Position numbers and translations under genes: made by a program. The notes beneath the pieces are model-generated. The model had not been told where the DNA came from. It ran no database searches and saw only the letters and a program-made list of their open reading frames with translations. 64,000 nucleotides of DNA from Chrysemys picta bellii (lineage: Eukaryota; Chordata; Testudines; Emydidae). This document shows, in pieces, positions 1-11,622 of the stretch. Within the stretch, counting starts at the first letter, position 1; the number at the start of each line of letters is the position of its first letter. Location of the stretch: the NCBI RefSeq assembly GCF_011386835.1, contig NC_088809.1:4969001-5033000 (forward strand), read 5' to 3'.

Positions 1-2877
1 GCAGCAATGGAGAGCTGCAGAATACTGTTTTGTTACATATGGGAAATGAGCCACACCCGCCCTCCTTCTGAGCCTATGCACTTGCTGCCTACTACAGTTT
101 AATTTCTGGGCAAGCCTGTATTCACAGGAAAGTTGCCCCTGTCATTATTTTGCTAGATCAGCCCAGTGTTTGGATCTAGATACAAGATCCTGAATGATTT
201 ATTTTTCCTTTTCTGGATGCATTGCTTCCATGTTTACAACACACATGCTCTGTTTAAAAAAAAAAAACTCAGTTGTTGGAGAATAATGACCTTTATCACC
301 TACACTTTAAAGCCAAAAGTTGTTTGAAATTGGGGAAAGCTCTAAGCTTTGTAAATGTGGCATTCATGGCTTTTAGACTTCTCAGCTATTTTCTCATAGC
401 ATGAGACTCAAATTTCCACATCCCAACGTGGATGAACAGTTCTGCTTTAATTACAACACTTCTGAACTCAATATAGAATAATAAAGTGAAATGATAGGAA
501 ATTTCATTTGTTAACAAAATGTAGGTTCCAACATTTCAGGGCTTCTTCAGCCCTCTTGTGACAATTGAGTTCTTTTCAGAGGCTCAGCACACTCTGTGAC
601 CACTGAACTTCCCAAATTTAAATGCCTGCAATGTTTGTAAATGGCCTGTGTCTTGATAATCCATAAATCTGTTATAGGTTATCTGAAATTTGTTGGCGCT
701 GAGAATTAGTGGAGGTCAGTTCTGGAAAATATGCGTAATTCATTCACTTCCACTTACTTCTGCTAAGAGCCAAAGTTTGATTGCCCTTAGCACACAGCGG
801 ACACCAGAAGACATTGGCTGAATGATATTTTGAACTGCTGTTGCACAGTACTTGTAAGACTGTGATATCCCGTTTATGGCTACAACAAATCATTTACTGA
901 TCTAGCTAACTATAAAAGAACACAAAAATGTTTGTTCTATTAAACCATTATTTTGAATACTCCGGAAATCAGTGTAGACGTTTAAATGCCAGATTCTTGT
1001 ACAGAAGAACATGTGGTCAAGCCTTGCACTGTTGTCCAAGAGAATGTGCTGTGTATCAGTCCCTCTGTCGGGGCAGAGGGAGGGGATGTTTTCAGGTACT
1101 TGTCATTTTAAACATTTGTTCAGTGCATTCTTTCTTGTGACAGAGGTATCTTAGTATGAAGTATGCGGCAAAATACTCCATGCACTTTTAATTTGAAAAC
1201 ATTGTCCCATGACTCTCCTGCTGCTGGTGCAGAACTATGAAGCAATATCTTTAGTTCTTTTTAAAGATAGGTTAAGATTTATGAAATGACACATTAAAAC
1301 ATGTTTGCTCAAAAAGATCTAATCTGAATAATTATTCATTCTAATATCCTTGCCTTTAATAAAGACTGATTTCTGGGATCATGTTACTATACTCTTGAAA
1401 TGCAATGAACATCAGTGATCTAGTGCTGCTCCTAGTCTGTGGGAGGGTTGTTCAGATTGGGAGATGACTCCTGTTGTGAACTTCATAGAAATCCTTGGGG
1501 AAACTGCATTGGTTCCCTCGTTTAGCGGTGATAGGTCTTGGAATAGGTCCAGCAACGCACTGTGTGCTCTTAATTGAAGGACCTGGGTTTGAACGTATTC
1601 TCTGAAGTGGCCGCTGCATGCTTGCATTCAGACAGATGTAAATGCAGTATGGCAGGTCACTGATGCTAACCAAACTGGGAAAAGTCCGGCTGCAGATACT
1701 GAACATGGGTGAGTAGTAATGTTTCACCCACTAAGCACTGCATTATATGCTCATCTCACTGCCTGTGTTTGTTCTCTTGGGACTGACTGTGCTTGACAGT
1801 GACTTCAAAACTCTGCTTCAGAATCCAGTTAGTTGTGCTTCATGAATGTTTAAAGAAGGCTCTTCTGCAGAAGAGGCAGCAGATGCTCCTAAAATGACAG
1901 ACTGGTTTGAATCTTGGTTATTTACAATTCTTCAGACACACATTGATGGAAGGAGAGAGATGAATCTACAAATTGTAATAAACTGTTACAATGTTATCAC
2001 AGATATTAAACTTAATGTAGATGGGGTTGTGTGATTGTGTTAAGACAAGAAAGGCGAAGTGTGAAGAGCCCTTGTATCTAACCACTAGTAGGAGGCATTC
2101 CAAAACTTAGAGTGCAAATGTGGCCCAGTTGGTTTGCCTTTTTTTAAATCACCATTATTTTTCCATGATGGAGGAACTGTTTGTGTGACAATTCTCTCTG
2201 GTTGTCTTGAATTGTAATATTGGTTAGCACCATCCATCCAAGGGTATTGAGCACCTTGCACAATTAGGGCTAGAATATACACACTCCCTGGCTCTAGGTT
2301 TGAAGAGTAGAGATTTAGAATGATCATAGTCTGCTTCGGTGAAGGCTGCTGGCCTAATGCAGGAAGACATTAGATCAGAGTTTGAGTCTTCATCATAAAC
2401 TCATTCAGATTTTGTAACCACACAGAACTGGCACATGATTTGCAAGCAGAAAAAGTACCGAGGAAACAAACCATGTATTTGGGGAGGTTAAAGGTAGTGA
2501 GGGGCTGGCAGGGGGGAATTTTTACAGAAGGGAAGTAGTATGAAAACGATATTGGTCAGTTCTTAAGTTGGTCATAATCTGGGAGCAACGGCTTTGGTAA
2601 AACTGCTTAAAGTGCAGTCCTCAGCAGCAGAGCTAGATGTAATAAATAAATTGCCAGGTCTTGTGACTCTCTCTCCTCCCACATCCTGCCACTTTAAGCA
2701 CTGGTTTTGCTTTTGAGTATGTATCTAACAATTCAAATGCAAGTTGGGATGACATGAGGAGTGCATCAGTGGCTACATATATTCTAAATGTTCCTAGTCT
2801 GTCCATCTCAAATTGGCCAAGTATACCTTCAGGTATACATGGAAGCAAAACAAATGGGTGCAGGACATGTTACAGAG
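1..2877. other. Upstream flank, no coding exon recognised
   Basis: There is no repeat family or protein domain I can recognise. The stretch is AT-leaning with several AATAAA hexamers (480-485, 1358-1363, 1977-1982). It may be a 3' UTR or distal intron of the gene upstream of YPEL2 (GDPD1 in the human order), but I see no glycerophosphodiester phosphodiesterase coding sequence. The frame at 1846-2034 is preceded directly by a stop and has no recognised homology. Confidence 0.4.
1977..2041 (+). terminator. Candidate polyadenylation site
   Basis: AATAAA (1977-1982) is followed at about 40-60 nt by a G/T-rich stretch (GGGGTTGTGTGATTGTGTT). This is the hexamer plus downstream-element layout of a vertebrate cleavage site. 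No upstream coding exon confirms it. Confidence 0.35.
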
Positions 2878-3045
2878 GAACATAAGAATATCCATATTGG
2901 CTTAGACCTGTGGTCCACCTACTTCAGTATTCTGTCTCCAACAGCAGCCATATAAAATTGATTTAGGCATCAAGAGGCATTGGCATTTCCATTTGCCAAA
3001 CTAGATTATGCCCTTTCATACAGAAGACTTCCCCCACATGCTACT
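2878..3045 (-). mobile_element. CR1 LINE 3'-end fragment
   Basis: The start ACATAAGAATATCCATATTG resembles the CR1 3' terminus seen in better condition at 31.12 kb (both begin ACATAAGAAT on the + strand). The element is therefore minus-oriented and truncated to its last 150-170 bp. It is old and substituted. Confidence 0.6.
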
Positions 3046-5814
3046 AACTCAAACTATTCTGACATGTGCAAGCATTGCACTGTAGTGTTGCACTGTGTTT
3101 AAGGTAGGTAAAACTGTTGTTCGGAATGTCACTGAGCAAGAGGAATGAGAGTGATCGTCTGAGACAATCACTACCCCTAGACAAGAATCTAACCCATTAG
3201 CCCAATGGAATATGCCAGAACGGGACTATTTATCCAAGAAACTGAAATAGCATCCAGTATTAACTGTGGATTAAGCATTTTAATGTTAACCATGGTGGTA
3301 GTGCATATTAAGTGGGCTTAGTAAATGGCTACATCTGTGAACATATTGGACCTGAACCTGAGATGCACTGGGCATATGCAACTCCCGTTTAAGTTTGGCT
3401 GGTGCTCAGCACTTTCAGCGTGAGACCTATTGTTTGTATAATAGCTCCTTTCTAGCGCTTAGTAAATACATGGTTGTAGAAATTATGGGGTTTAGTTTTT
3501 AAACTACAATAACACACCACTTTGCCTCACCACCGGCTATAAGAAATATTTGTTTATACCTTTTTTGTATAGAAATGTCACGCTGTGGCTGGTGATTGAT
3601 CTGGAGCAGTGACTGATAGGTTTATCAGCATTAGGCCATAATTAAGGTCAGACATTTGTAAAGTGACATGCAGTCATAGAATAGGTCAGGCTTTCAAAAC
3701 AAAGCAACAGGAGGAGCTCGTGTGTCATGGTTGTTTGAGCATCTGTTCTGACCTATTTATATATATTAGGCTCATTAATCTAAACCATAGAATGTAGCAG
3801 TTTTGCAGATGTGAAGGATTTTGTATGTAACCTTCTGGGGGGAAAATGCAATTTTCCCATTCTCTATGCACATAAACTACTGTCTCTGAGGATTTGGGTC
3901 CAACAGGCTGAAAACTAGAGCAGCTTTGTAAAAGAGACATGACTGCCTAAAAAAAAATTTTAAAAAAAATTGGTTTCATCTTAATTTTCTTCATTTAACA
4001 TTTTCCATTTGACTTGCACTGAAATGAGAAGTTGAAGGTCACTGGATGGTTTGAAACATGATCTTACAATGTAGCTTCTGTAAACTGCTTTTAATGTATC
4101 CTCTGCAGAGATACCTTTTTGTAACCTCTTTAGGATACTTGGTCAATTGCAACAGATTTCCCTACTGGTGATGAATACTTCTCCTCACTCTAGTAATAAA
4201 GAACTGTCCCAAAATTATGATAAACGTATTGATACTCTCCAAGATCTGCTCTTAGAGTATGAACCTACCAAGTAATAAGTTTAAATGATGCTTCTGATTA
4301 CAGCTATCCCACTTTCAGGCACAATTTCAATAAAGAGATTCTATATGTTTTCAGCATAGCTCTAAATTTGACCAAAGAAGGTCTTCATTGGAGCATGCTC
4401 ATGACCATGCACTTTCTCCCAACTGGGGCAGCAGGTTCTATAAGCCTCGAGAATTACAATTCCACCTGTTCCGAGGGTGAAATCCTTTGAATAACACTTG
4501 AGCTGTAGATTTTAAGTTTTAAAATCTTCCACTTCAGGCGAAAACTTAAGTTCTAGGACAGTATGGGTAGCTATTTGAGGGATCAAAGCATTCCGTAGCT
4601 TTTATGTGGCAGGCTGATGGGAAGGATATTTATCCACTTGCTTTGGGGCAGCACTTTATTTCAATTTTATTTCTTGCTGGAAAATCTTAACTGTGAAATT
4701 GCTGGGGTAGGAGAGACTGATGCACCACATATCTGGAGAGGAGGTGGAGTGTATGGTCTTCCTAATGTTGAAACCTTGAGGTTGAATTTACCATTTCAGA
4801 AGGGGTAACAAATCCCAGATTTGTAACATAACCGTGCTCCTGAAAAGGCTGAAGAGTATTCTAAGAAGTTTAGGCTTTGTGTAATGCAATACAGCTTGGC
4901 CTGCAGCTATTTTTGAGCATTACCACACTATTCCCTTCTGTCAGCACCACTGTTGATTACAACCTCTGGTACATAAAAAAAACGTTTTGAAGCCATTTCA
5001 AATGAATGGTATTGAGTAATGGAAAATGTCATTACAAATGTATATTTGTGTGCTTAAAGGTAGCATTTACTAAGATAGATATTGTGCTGCAGGGTTGTAT
5101 CTGCTTATTTTCATGTAATGTCATGAGTTTATAAAAATTAAGTAATGATTGTGGTAGGCCAATAAACATAAAGGCCATTTTTAAAGCAGGTTGGTGGTGT
5201 TTTTGTTTAAATTCCCATGGAAAAGATGATTGATCAATCTCTGGCTAGCAGGAAAAGCTGTCCGACACTTTAATTTGGTAAAGTATAATTTCTTCTAAAA
5301 AGCTGATTTGGGGCAATAGCCAGGTCAATAGAAAACTAAGCCATTTACTGCTGTTCACTTGTATATTGAAATTTAAGAAGCTATAGTTTCAGTGGTCCTA
5401 TATTTAAAATATTTGCTCTGTTTTATTTTCCAGTTGAAGTAGTTCTTAAACTGCCAGGAAAAAGTGTCAGATTAAGTCTTACTAAAATATGAATAAACCT
5501 TTCAGTTTTATACTGAGTTGTGACGCTTTCCATTCCCAAGAACACCTACTTACCGCTCCACTACTTGTGTTTGGGATAGAAATATCTTAATTCCCAGGTA
5601 TAAAGCTAATATAACATCTAACGTATGGCTTTCTTTGCTTCTGTATCAGTCAAATGTTCAGGGACACCAGACACAGTGGCACTGGAGATATCTGTTGTAA
5701 ATAATTTGCAATAGGTTAATGTTCAAGGCTACTACAGATAAGTTGAAGCAATACAATGGTTGTATGTAGCATTTGGTAATGAGCAACTTAGAGTAAAAAG
5801 TAACCAAATGATTT
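3046..5814. other. Upstream flank without recognised features
   Basis: Apart from the polyadenylation candidate at 5161, I see no exon, RNA gene or repeat family. A short A/T homopolymer patch lies around 3950-3970. Confidence 0.4.
5161..5208 (+). terminator. Candidate polyadenylation site
   Basis: AATAAA (5161-5166) is followed about 25 nt later by GGTTGGTGGTGTTTTTGTTT, a strong G/T-rich downstream element. It would suit the end of a long 3' UTR of the preceding gene. No cDNA is available to test it. Confidence 0.4.
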
Positions 5815-6053
5815 ATTATTATTTTACAGTACCCAAGGGTGTGCTGGGCACATGACAGTAGAAAGGAAACTCCTTCTTGACCTGAAGAACTTATAGATTA
5901 GCTTTGGACAAAATACAATAACAGGGCATTTAAAATAAAAAGGTACAGAGGAGTTGAGGTCGGAAGGACAGAGCTGCATCCGTAATATTTTATGTTGAAC
6001 AAAGTCTAGTGCCGTAGTTGGTAAAGTGACCATATAACAATGGCACCTTCTTA

Positions 6054-6245
6054 GGGTATGTCTGCACTTTGAGTGGGGCATGTAATTCCCAGCTTGAGGA
6101 AACATACTTGTGCTAGCTCTGATCAAGCTAGCACGCTAAAAATAGTGTAGCCACAAGGGCATGAGCAACAGGAGGGGCTAGCTGCCCCAAGTATGTACTC
6201 ATCCAAGACACTAGGCACATACTTGGTTGTGTTAGGCAGTGTTAC
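6054..6245. mobile_element. Harbinger-like MITE, decayed
   Basis: It opens with GGGTATGTCTGCACTTTG, close to the GGGTATGTCTACACT end of a MITE group common in turtles. The interior has an inverted pair GTGCTAGCT...AGCTAGCAC (about 6112-6132). The right end has lost a clear terminal inverted repeat. Confidence 0.55.
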
Positions 6246-6284
6246 TCTATTGATTTTGCCCACTAATGTCTTGTATATGTAACA

Positions 6285-6485
6285 AAATTGTACCAGTTTA
6301 ATTAAATTATTTTAGAAACCAATTTAGTTAAAACAGTCCAACCCCTGGTCTATTCAAGCTAAATGGATACGACACTCTTCCACTGAAATAAGTGTGTCAA
6401 CACAAAGGGATTGCACTAATTGAACTACATTGGTTTCTAAACAGATGTAGTTAAACTGGACAATAGTCTCATGTAGACAAGGAAG
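6285..6485. mobile_element. MITE with internal inverted repeats (TTTAGTTAAA type)
   Basis: The motif ACCAATTTAGTTAAA (about 6318-6332) and its partner around TAGTTAAACTGG (6448-6459) occur in opposite orientations. The right edge ATGTAGACAAG resembles Harbinger-like termini with a GTCTACA core. The left terminus is not clear. Confidence 0.4.
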
Positions 6486-6526
6486 CCTCATAACCCTCCT
6501 TTTGAGAGAGTGCTCTCTTTTTGCAA

Positions 6527-6652
6527 ATAGGAAAAATGAGACAAGAAAGGTTAAGCAACTACCTAAAACCACACAGCAAACTGGTATCTGAGTCAGAATT
6601 AGTCTTTGGGGGTTTCTGGCTTCCAGACAGTGCTCAGTCCACTGTACCACAT
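6527..6652 (-). mobile_element. MIR-type CORE-SINE, minus orientation
   Basis: The run from AAATGAGACAAGAAAGG through a CACACAGCAAACTGG-type block to CCAGACAGTGCTCAGTCCAC is the reverse of the MIR series (box region, GTGACCTTGGGCAAGT, TCTGTAAAATG). Confidence 0.6.
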
Positions 6653-8059
6653 TGTTTTGAGACATGGTTCTCTATATAGTTGTGGTAAAATGAACTGGTT
6701 TGTATTCTACAGAATGGAAAAGGTAGCAGGACAAAATCTTTGAATAGCCTACCCTCCCAAAAAAGTCAATAGTCTTTGTTCTGTACTTGAAAAAATCAAC
6801 CTGTTTACAAATCTTCAATGAAACTCACTCTTTCACTGATCTTTAAGGAACTGGTTCTCAGAACCAGTTTAGGGCATCTGCACATGCACGTGGTGATATG
6901 GTGAATGGCATACAAGACTCTTCATCTCATCCTCCCCAGCAGGGTTCAAACATGGTTCTACAATATGACTGTAGCCTGCTTTAAAAGCTGTAAACAGTAC
7001 TATTGTGTATGCTTGGATTCTTTAAAAAAGGAGTTAACTTTATATTAAAAACAAATATGTTTATGGAATAAGATGTTGCAGTCTACTAACATCCCAAGGG
7101 CCACAGAACTCTAGGTAAGTGGAGAATGAATTTGTGTACATAGGCCACATTTTAATGTTAACTATAGGGTACAAAATGCTTGATATTGTTAATACAACTT
7201 ACTAAGATGGGTGAAAGGGGAAGGAGAATATAGCCCCTTAATTGGCCAGCAGTGTTTAGATTAAAAAAATAACCTGAAAGATGAAAAAAATCTTGCTTTT
7301 TTTAAATGCGGGAAGAGAGACTAACATTCAAGGAGGGATAGTTAGCCATCCTAGGGGCCCTCATAATAAAGTAGGAAATTGCCTACCAACCTAAGACGTG
7401 ACATTGACATCTGACAAAAGATGGTTGATGCATGAGCATAGATGAGGCTTGATGAATAGACATCTCTAATATAACGGGCCTACGCTACAGAGAGCTTTAA
7501 GAACCAGCAAATGGCAGTGTAACATCAACCCACCCCTTTATTGACAGAAAAGAGCAAAAGGCAGGTATGTAATCTCAGTTGCTCAAATCCACTAGCAAAT
7601 ATACTGCATTCCAAACAAGTTGTGAGTGATTGAGAAATCCTGTAAAGAGGGAATTGCAATGGCCAGCTTTGTGGTCCCAAGAGGATGTTTTACTGCTACA
7701 AGGTCCCCAAAGGATTACTAAGGGAGCAATTTGTGTGAATTGTGCACCTGAAAAAATATATGAACAACCTCCAACACAGAGACTTTTTACCTCTAGTGCA
7801 ATTGAAACTCTACAGTGATAAGCAGTCCTTTTTTTTTTTTTTTTTTTAATTACTAGACACTCCATGCTGGGTGGACTTTAGCCACTACACGCATTAATGG
7901 GTGGGAATCAGACAGTCTGTAAATAACTAAATCATATTCCATTGACTTGACATACATACGGTCCCTTCTTTAAGAAGATGTACATCTTATCTGTAGTCAT
8001 GTAGGCTCAATATTTGTGTTACTTTTCTGTATATCCAATGGCAGCAAACTGCAAATGGA
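6653..8059. other. Upstream flank without recognised features
   Basis: Only a poly-T tract (about 7828-7847) stands out. The frames over it at 7575-7865 (minus) and 7630-7818 (plus) overlap each other and have no recognised homology. Confidence 0.4.
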
Positions 8060-8094
8060 AAATGATTTGCGCAATACAGCGTGCATTAACTGTT

Positions 8095-8345
8095 GCCCTC
8101 TCTGACCATTTTACAGATGGAGAAAGTGAGTGCTTTGCCCAGGGTGTTAATGAGTCAGTAGCACAGCTAAACTTGAATATATATTACCTGAGTATTTTAT
8201 AGTAAAATTATATTAAAATTACAATCCCAAATCACTGAGTGTAACAAATGTAATATTTAGGATTTTGGACCATTATTGTACCATTATTTTTAAGGTAAAA
8301 GCCAGGAGTCCTGACTGCCAGCTCTAACCATTGGACCCCGCATCC
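8095..8345 (-). mobile_element. MIR-type SINE in two pieces, minus orientation
   Basis: CATTTTACAGATGGAGAAAG at about 8108 (reverse of the CTGTAAAATG block) and AGCCAGGAGTCCTGACTGCC with CTAACCATTGGACC at about 8300-8336 (reverse of the MIR 5' region) are collinear in reverse. AT-rich sequence of about 130 bp separates them. Confidence 0.5.
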
Positions 8346-8517
8346 TAGTTGATCCTCTTAGAAGACTGTGTTCTATCAGAGACATCTTAAGTTAATTTAA
8401 ATACATTTATCTCCAATATGCAAACTTAAACACCTCAGTAATTTATTTTACATTTTAAAAATCTGGTACACTGGCGCAGTTGATTGGCTGTCTGTGAATA
8501 ATTTTTCTGAACTGCTT

Positions 8518-8758
8518 TAGGGCTGATCTACAGTTTTTTTGCACCACTATAGATTTTGTTTCACTGACGCAACCAAAATAGATCTAAATGCACTTAAACT
8601 ATTTTAACTTAATTTGGTAATTTAATGAGTTAAACTACATCAGTGTATTATTATTAAACCTGTCTAAGTACATCTACATTAAGGTGTAACTAAACTGCCT
8701 TTAAATAGATTTAAGTGAAAGATGCAAGTTTTCTAATTTAGATAAGCCTTACTTTTGG
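8518..8758. mobile_element. Decayed MITE-like repeat
   Basis: An AT-rich segment beginning AGGGCTGATCTACAGTTTTT, with an internal ACATCTACATTAAGGTG. The CTACA(G/C)T cores resemble Harbinger-like ends. The termini are too eroded to pair convincingly. Confidence 0.35.
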
Positions 8759-9527
8759 ATATTGGTGGCTATCAGTTTGTAGCCTAGAACTAACTAGGCA
8801 TCACCAGCCTGTACTATCTGCTAATAAGAGGAAAAACATGTTGTCCTAACCAAACAGCTGTAGACTTCCCTGGCTTTATTCTCATGTTATGAAGATAAAG
8901 AAACTTGAGATCCATTGAAGGAATGGATGGCTTTTAGGCTACAACATATTCCATCAAGAAATATATGACTGACATTTTGATTAGATATAGCTCAATAATG
9001 CATGTTTTGGCTGTCACTGCATTATACCAGAAATGCATTCTGCTAGCAGTCTGCCCCCAAGTGGAGCCTGGGTTTTTATCTACTTGTCCTTGCCCAACTT
9101 GCCACAAGAGGTCACCAGAGCCCTTTTATTGTTTTTGTGGATCTTTTAAGTATAGCTCCAGGCTTCCCCAGCATGTGAGCTGATTCTGGGGAGATGATGC
9201 AGAAACTGCAATGCAGGGATAGAAGATGTTCCTCCAAGTTTCAGGTCCTGAGCTCTATGCTTTGCCAACTTTCTATGGCCACTTAAGCTCGACAATGGTT
9301 TTAATGTGATTGACTGCAGTTGTTCTAGTTCTTAATTGTAAAAGGCAGAATACTGCTACACAAAATAAGAAGTAAAACACTTAAAGGGGAAACCATTGAG
9401 GTTCTTAGTATCAAACAATCAGATAACTTCCCATTCTTCTAAAAGTTTTAAATTATGTTGTGGAACCAAAAATGGTGATGCTATGACAGAAGAAGGAGGG
9501 GAGGGGCATTTAAAATCATGATCATTA

Positions 9528-9722
9528 ACTTATAAAGCACCTTTCATTTGATTATCTTAATGTGATTTTAAAAAGCTTGTGCCTTACAATGCCTCTGAGA
9601 AAGATGGTATTCTCATCCACACTTTTTACAGATGAGGAAACTGAGGCAGAGGCCAGTTAAATGACTTGTCTCCATTGTATTTGTAACTGATTTGTAATGT
9701 GACAATCCAGGAGTCCTGAGAA
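9528..9722 (-). mobile_element. MIR-type SINE, minus orientation
   Basis: TATTCTCATCCACACTTTTT, then ACAGATGAGGAAACTGAGGC and a final CCAGGAGTCCTGAG, form the reverse complement of the MIR core and promoter-proximal region. Confidence 0.65.
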
Positions 9723-11389
9723 ACTGGGATGTTAAGCAGTTCTCTAGGCAAAGTCCTGCTTTTCATACTAACGCTTCATGAAGAAATTCAGAAACAATAA
9801 GGTTTCCCACCATAGTTTCCTTTTCCCTTCTGTCTCTGCAGCAACAGTGAAGTGGGAAAGATTATCCCCAGAATCTCCATCAGTAAAGTGATGCTTTGTC
9901 AACAAGGAAAGCTTTTTAGTCTACACTGAAATTGACATTAGATACTGGCTATATCAATTTCAGATCCACTCAGAACAGAGAGGAAAAGAAAACTGATGTT
10001 TGCCACATTTTCAGGCTCCTACGAGAGAATCCCCAAAGAATGGGACATTAAGTATTGTTAGGCTGTCTCAAACTGAAAGAGACACCGTCAGGTAGGTCAG
10101 ACCCAAAATTCTGGTTTTCTTTAAAGAAAATGCATTTCCCACAACCTAATATCAGTGGGAATGTATTCATGACATTTAAAAATAATCAGTCAAAATTTTA
10201 TTTTGCCTGGTTTGCAACCCAAACTTGATAGCACAGACCCAGAATCTGAAAGTGACTAAAACAAAATTAACCTGACTGGTCAATGTTCATTGTCCAAGAT
10301 GGGTGAAATTCCAAAAGTAAAACAGCATTAATGATAAAAATTAAATGACATATTACAAATTTTTCAGTTTTAATAATCACAGCTGGCGGCAGGTCACCCA
10401 GAGAAGCAGTTTTGTGTTTTGAATATATGGGGACCAGCTCTTCATTTACTTTAAACTCTGTGCATTAAACCCATTGATTTTAATGGCACTGTTCTGGATT
10501 CACACCACTGTAATTCATATTAACCACTGTTCCAGCCCCACCTTTGTTACAACAGTGAGCTTCTCAAGATACCTTTCTTATTCTTTTTGTCCTACTGACA
10601 AACATATTTTCTGAGGAGCAGACTCCATAAATTCTGGTGTACAACTTGCTGACACCTTAAATAAAAATAAATCTAACACGAGGGCCTCGGTTACAAACCA
10701 GCCTCTTTTAATGATGTGTCCATTTAAATTCTCTTTGGCAATTTCAACTCTGGATGTTTTGGAGTTGCTCATTTAGGAGACGCTGGTGATTTAAAATTCA
10801 GACAGATGCTCTTACTACTTCCTGCACATGAGCACTGGCTAGCTCTGTTGTCACTTGTGGTGCACTTAACACTAATCTGTTTACAGTAAGTTGTACTGAA
10901 AGTCAGATATATATTTTTTTTGTTTCTTGCTGATGAATTTTAAGATTTCAAAAGTTACTTTGGGGGGAGGGGAGAGGGAGGGTTAAAGTCCTCTTTTCCC
11001 CAAAGAGAGTCGCACTCATGGCAGACCAGCCACAGGCCTGCCTTGGGACCTAACATGACTATGTCCCTTTTAATCTGCAGTATGTGGTTTTGTTGCAAGT
11101 GTGTCAGAATAAGTCACTGCTAACTAGTGTAAGATTTGCATATTTTATTATTTTATTTGTTTAACAAACAGGATATTTAAATCATACTTTGTAGCAATAG
11201 CCACAACCTAGAGAAATGCCTTCTTGAGAAATTAATGTTACAGAATCCCTCTGTTAGCTAGCACAATAATCCTCTTTCACAGTGGTATTATCGCGGGGGG
11301 GCTTGTTATATTTCACTATTGTGAAATGCGACTGTCCGAGAACATCACAAGGTAACTTTAATAACTCTAACCAAGAAGAGTACAGTATG
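9723..11389. other. Upstream flank, mostly featureless
   Basis: No exon is recognised. A weak palindromic repeat around 10435-10530 carries the CCCATTGATTTTAATGGCAC motif, like other small palindromes in the window. A G-rich patch lies at 10963-10982. Confidence 0.4.
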
Positions 11390-11401
11390 CAAACTAACTT
11401 A

Positions 11402-11610
11402 AAAAGATGAGGAGTACTTGTGGCACCTTAGAGATTAACAAATTTATTTGAGCATAAGCTTTTGTGGGCTACAGCCCACTTCTTCGGATGCATCCGAGGA
11501 AGTGGGCTGTAGCCCATGAAAGCTTATGCTCAAATAAATTTGTTAGTCTCTAAGGTGCCACAAGTACTCCTGTTCTTTTTGCGGATACAGACTAACACGG
11601 CTGCTACTCT
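11402..11610. mobile_element. Short inverted-dimer retroelement, Penelope-associated type (copy 1)
   Basis: Two 80-nt arms (11411-11490 and 11491-11570) form a palindrome centred on CGGATGCATCCG, with only four mismatches by eye. A tail TTTTTGCGGATACAGAC...GCTACTCT follows. A perfect 12-bp target duplication, CAAACTAACTTA, flanks it (11390-11401 and 11611-11622). There is no coding capacity. The arm and tail are highly repeated in turtle genomes. I link it to Penelope-like elements because each arm holds a minimal hammerhead fold; that link is inference. Confidence 0.75.
11494..11531 (+). ncRNA. Decayed minimal hammerhead-ribozyme fold (plus arm)
   Basis: The order CCGAGGA, stem II GUGGGC/GCCCAU with loop UGUA, GAAA, a 3-bp stem III AGC/GCU with loop UUAU, then C at the cleavage position matches the small-stem-III hammerhead variants reported with Penelope-like elements. 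The invariant CUGANGA core reads CCGAGGA here, so U4 is lost and this copy is probably inactive. A mirror copy lies on the minus strand (about 11450-11487). Confidence 0.5.
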
Positions 11611-11622
11611 CAAACTAACTTA

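Noticed and set aside
1846..2034. 62-codon frame that reads plausibly as protein
   Set aside because: A stop immediately precedes it, there is no acceptor or homology, and it overlaps a good polyadenylation signal.
1..5200. GDPD1 coding exons expected from human gene order
   Set aside because: No segment translates to recognisable glycerophosphodiester phosphodiesterase motifs; only possible 3' UTR signals are present.
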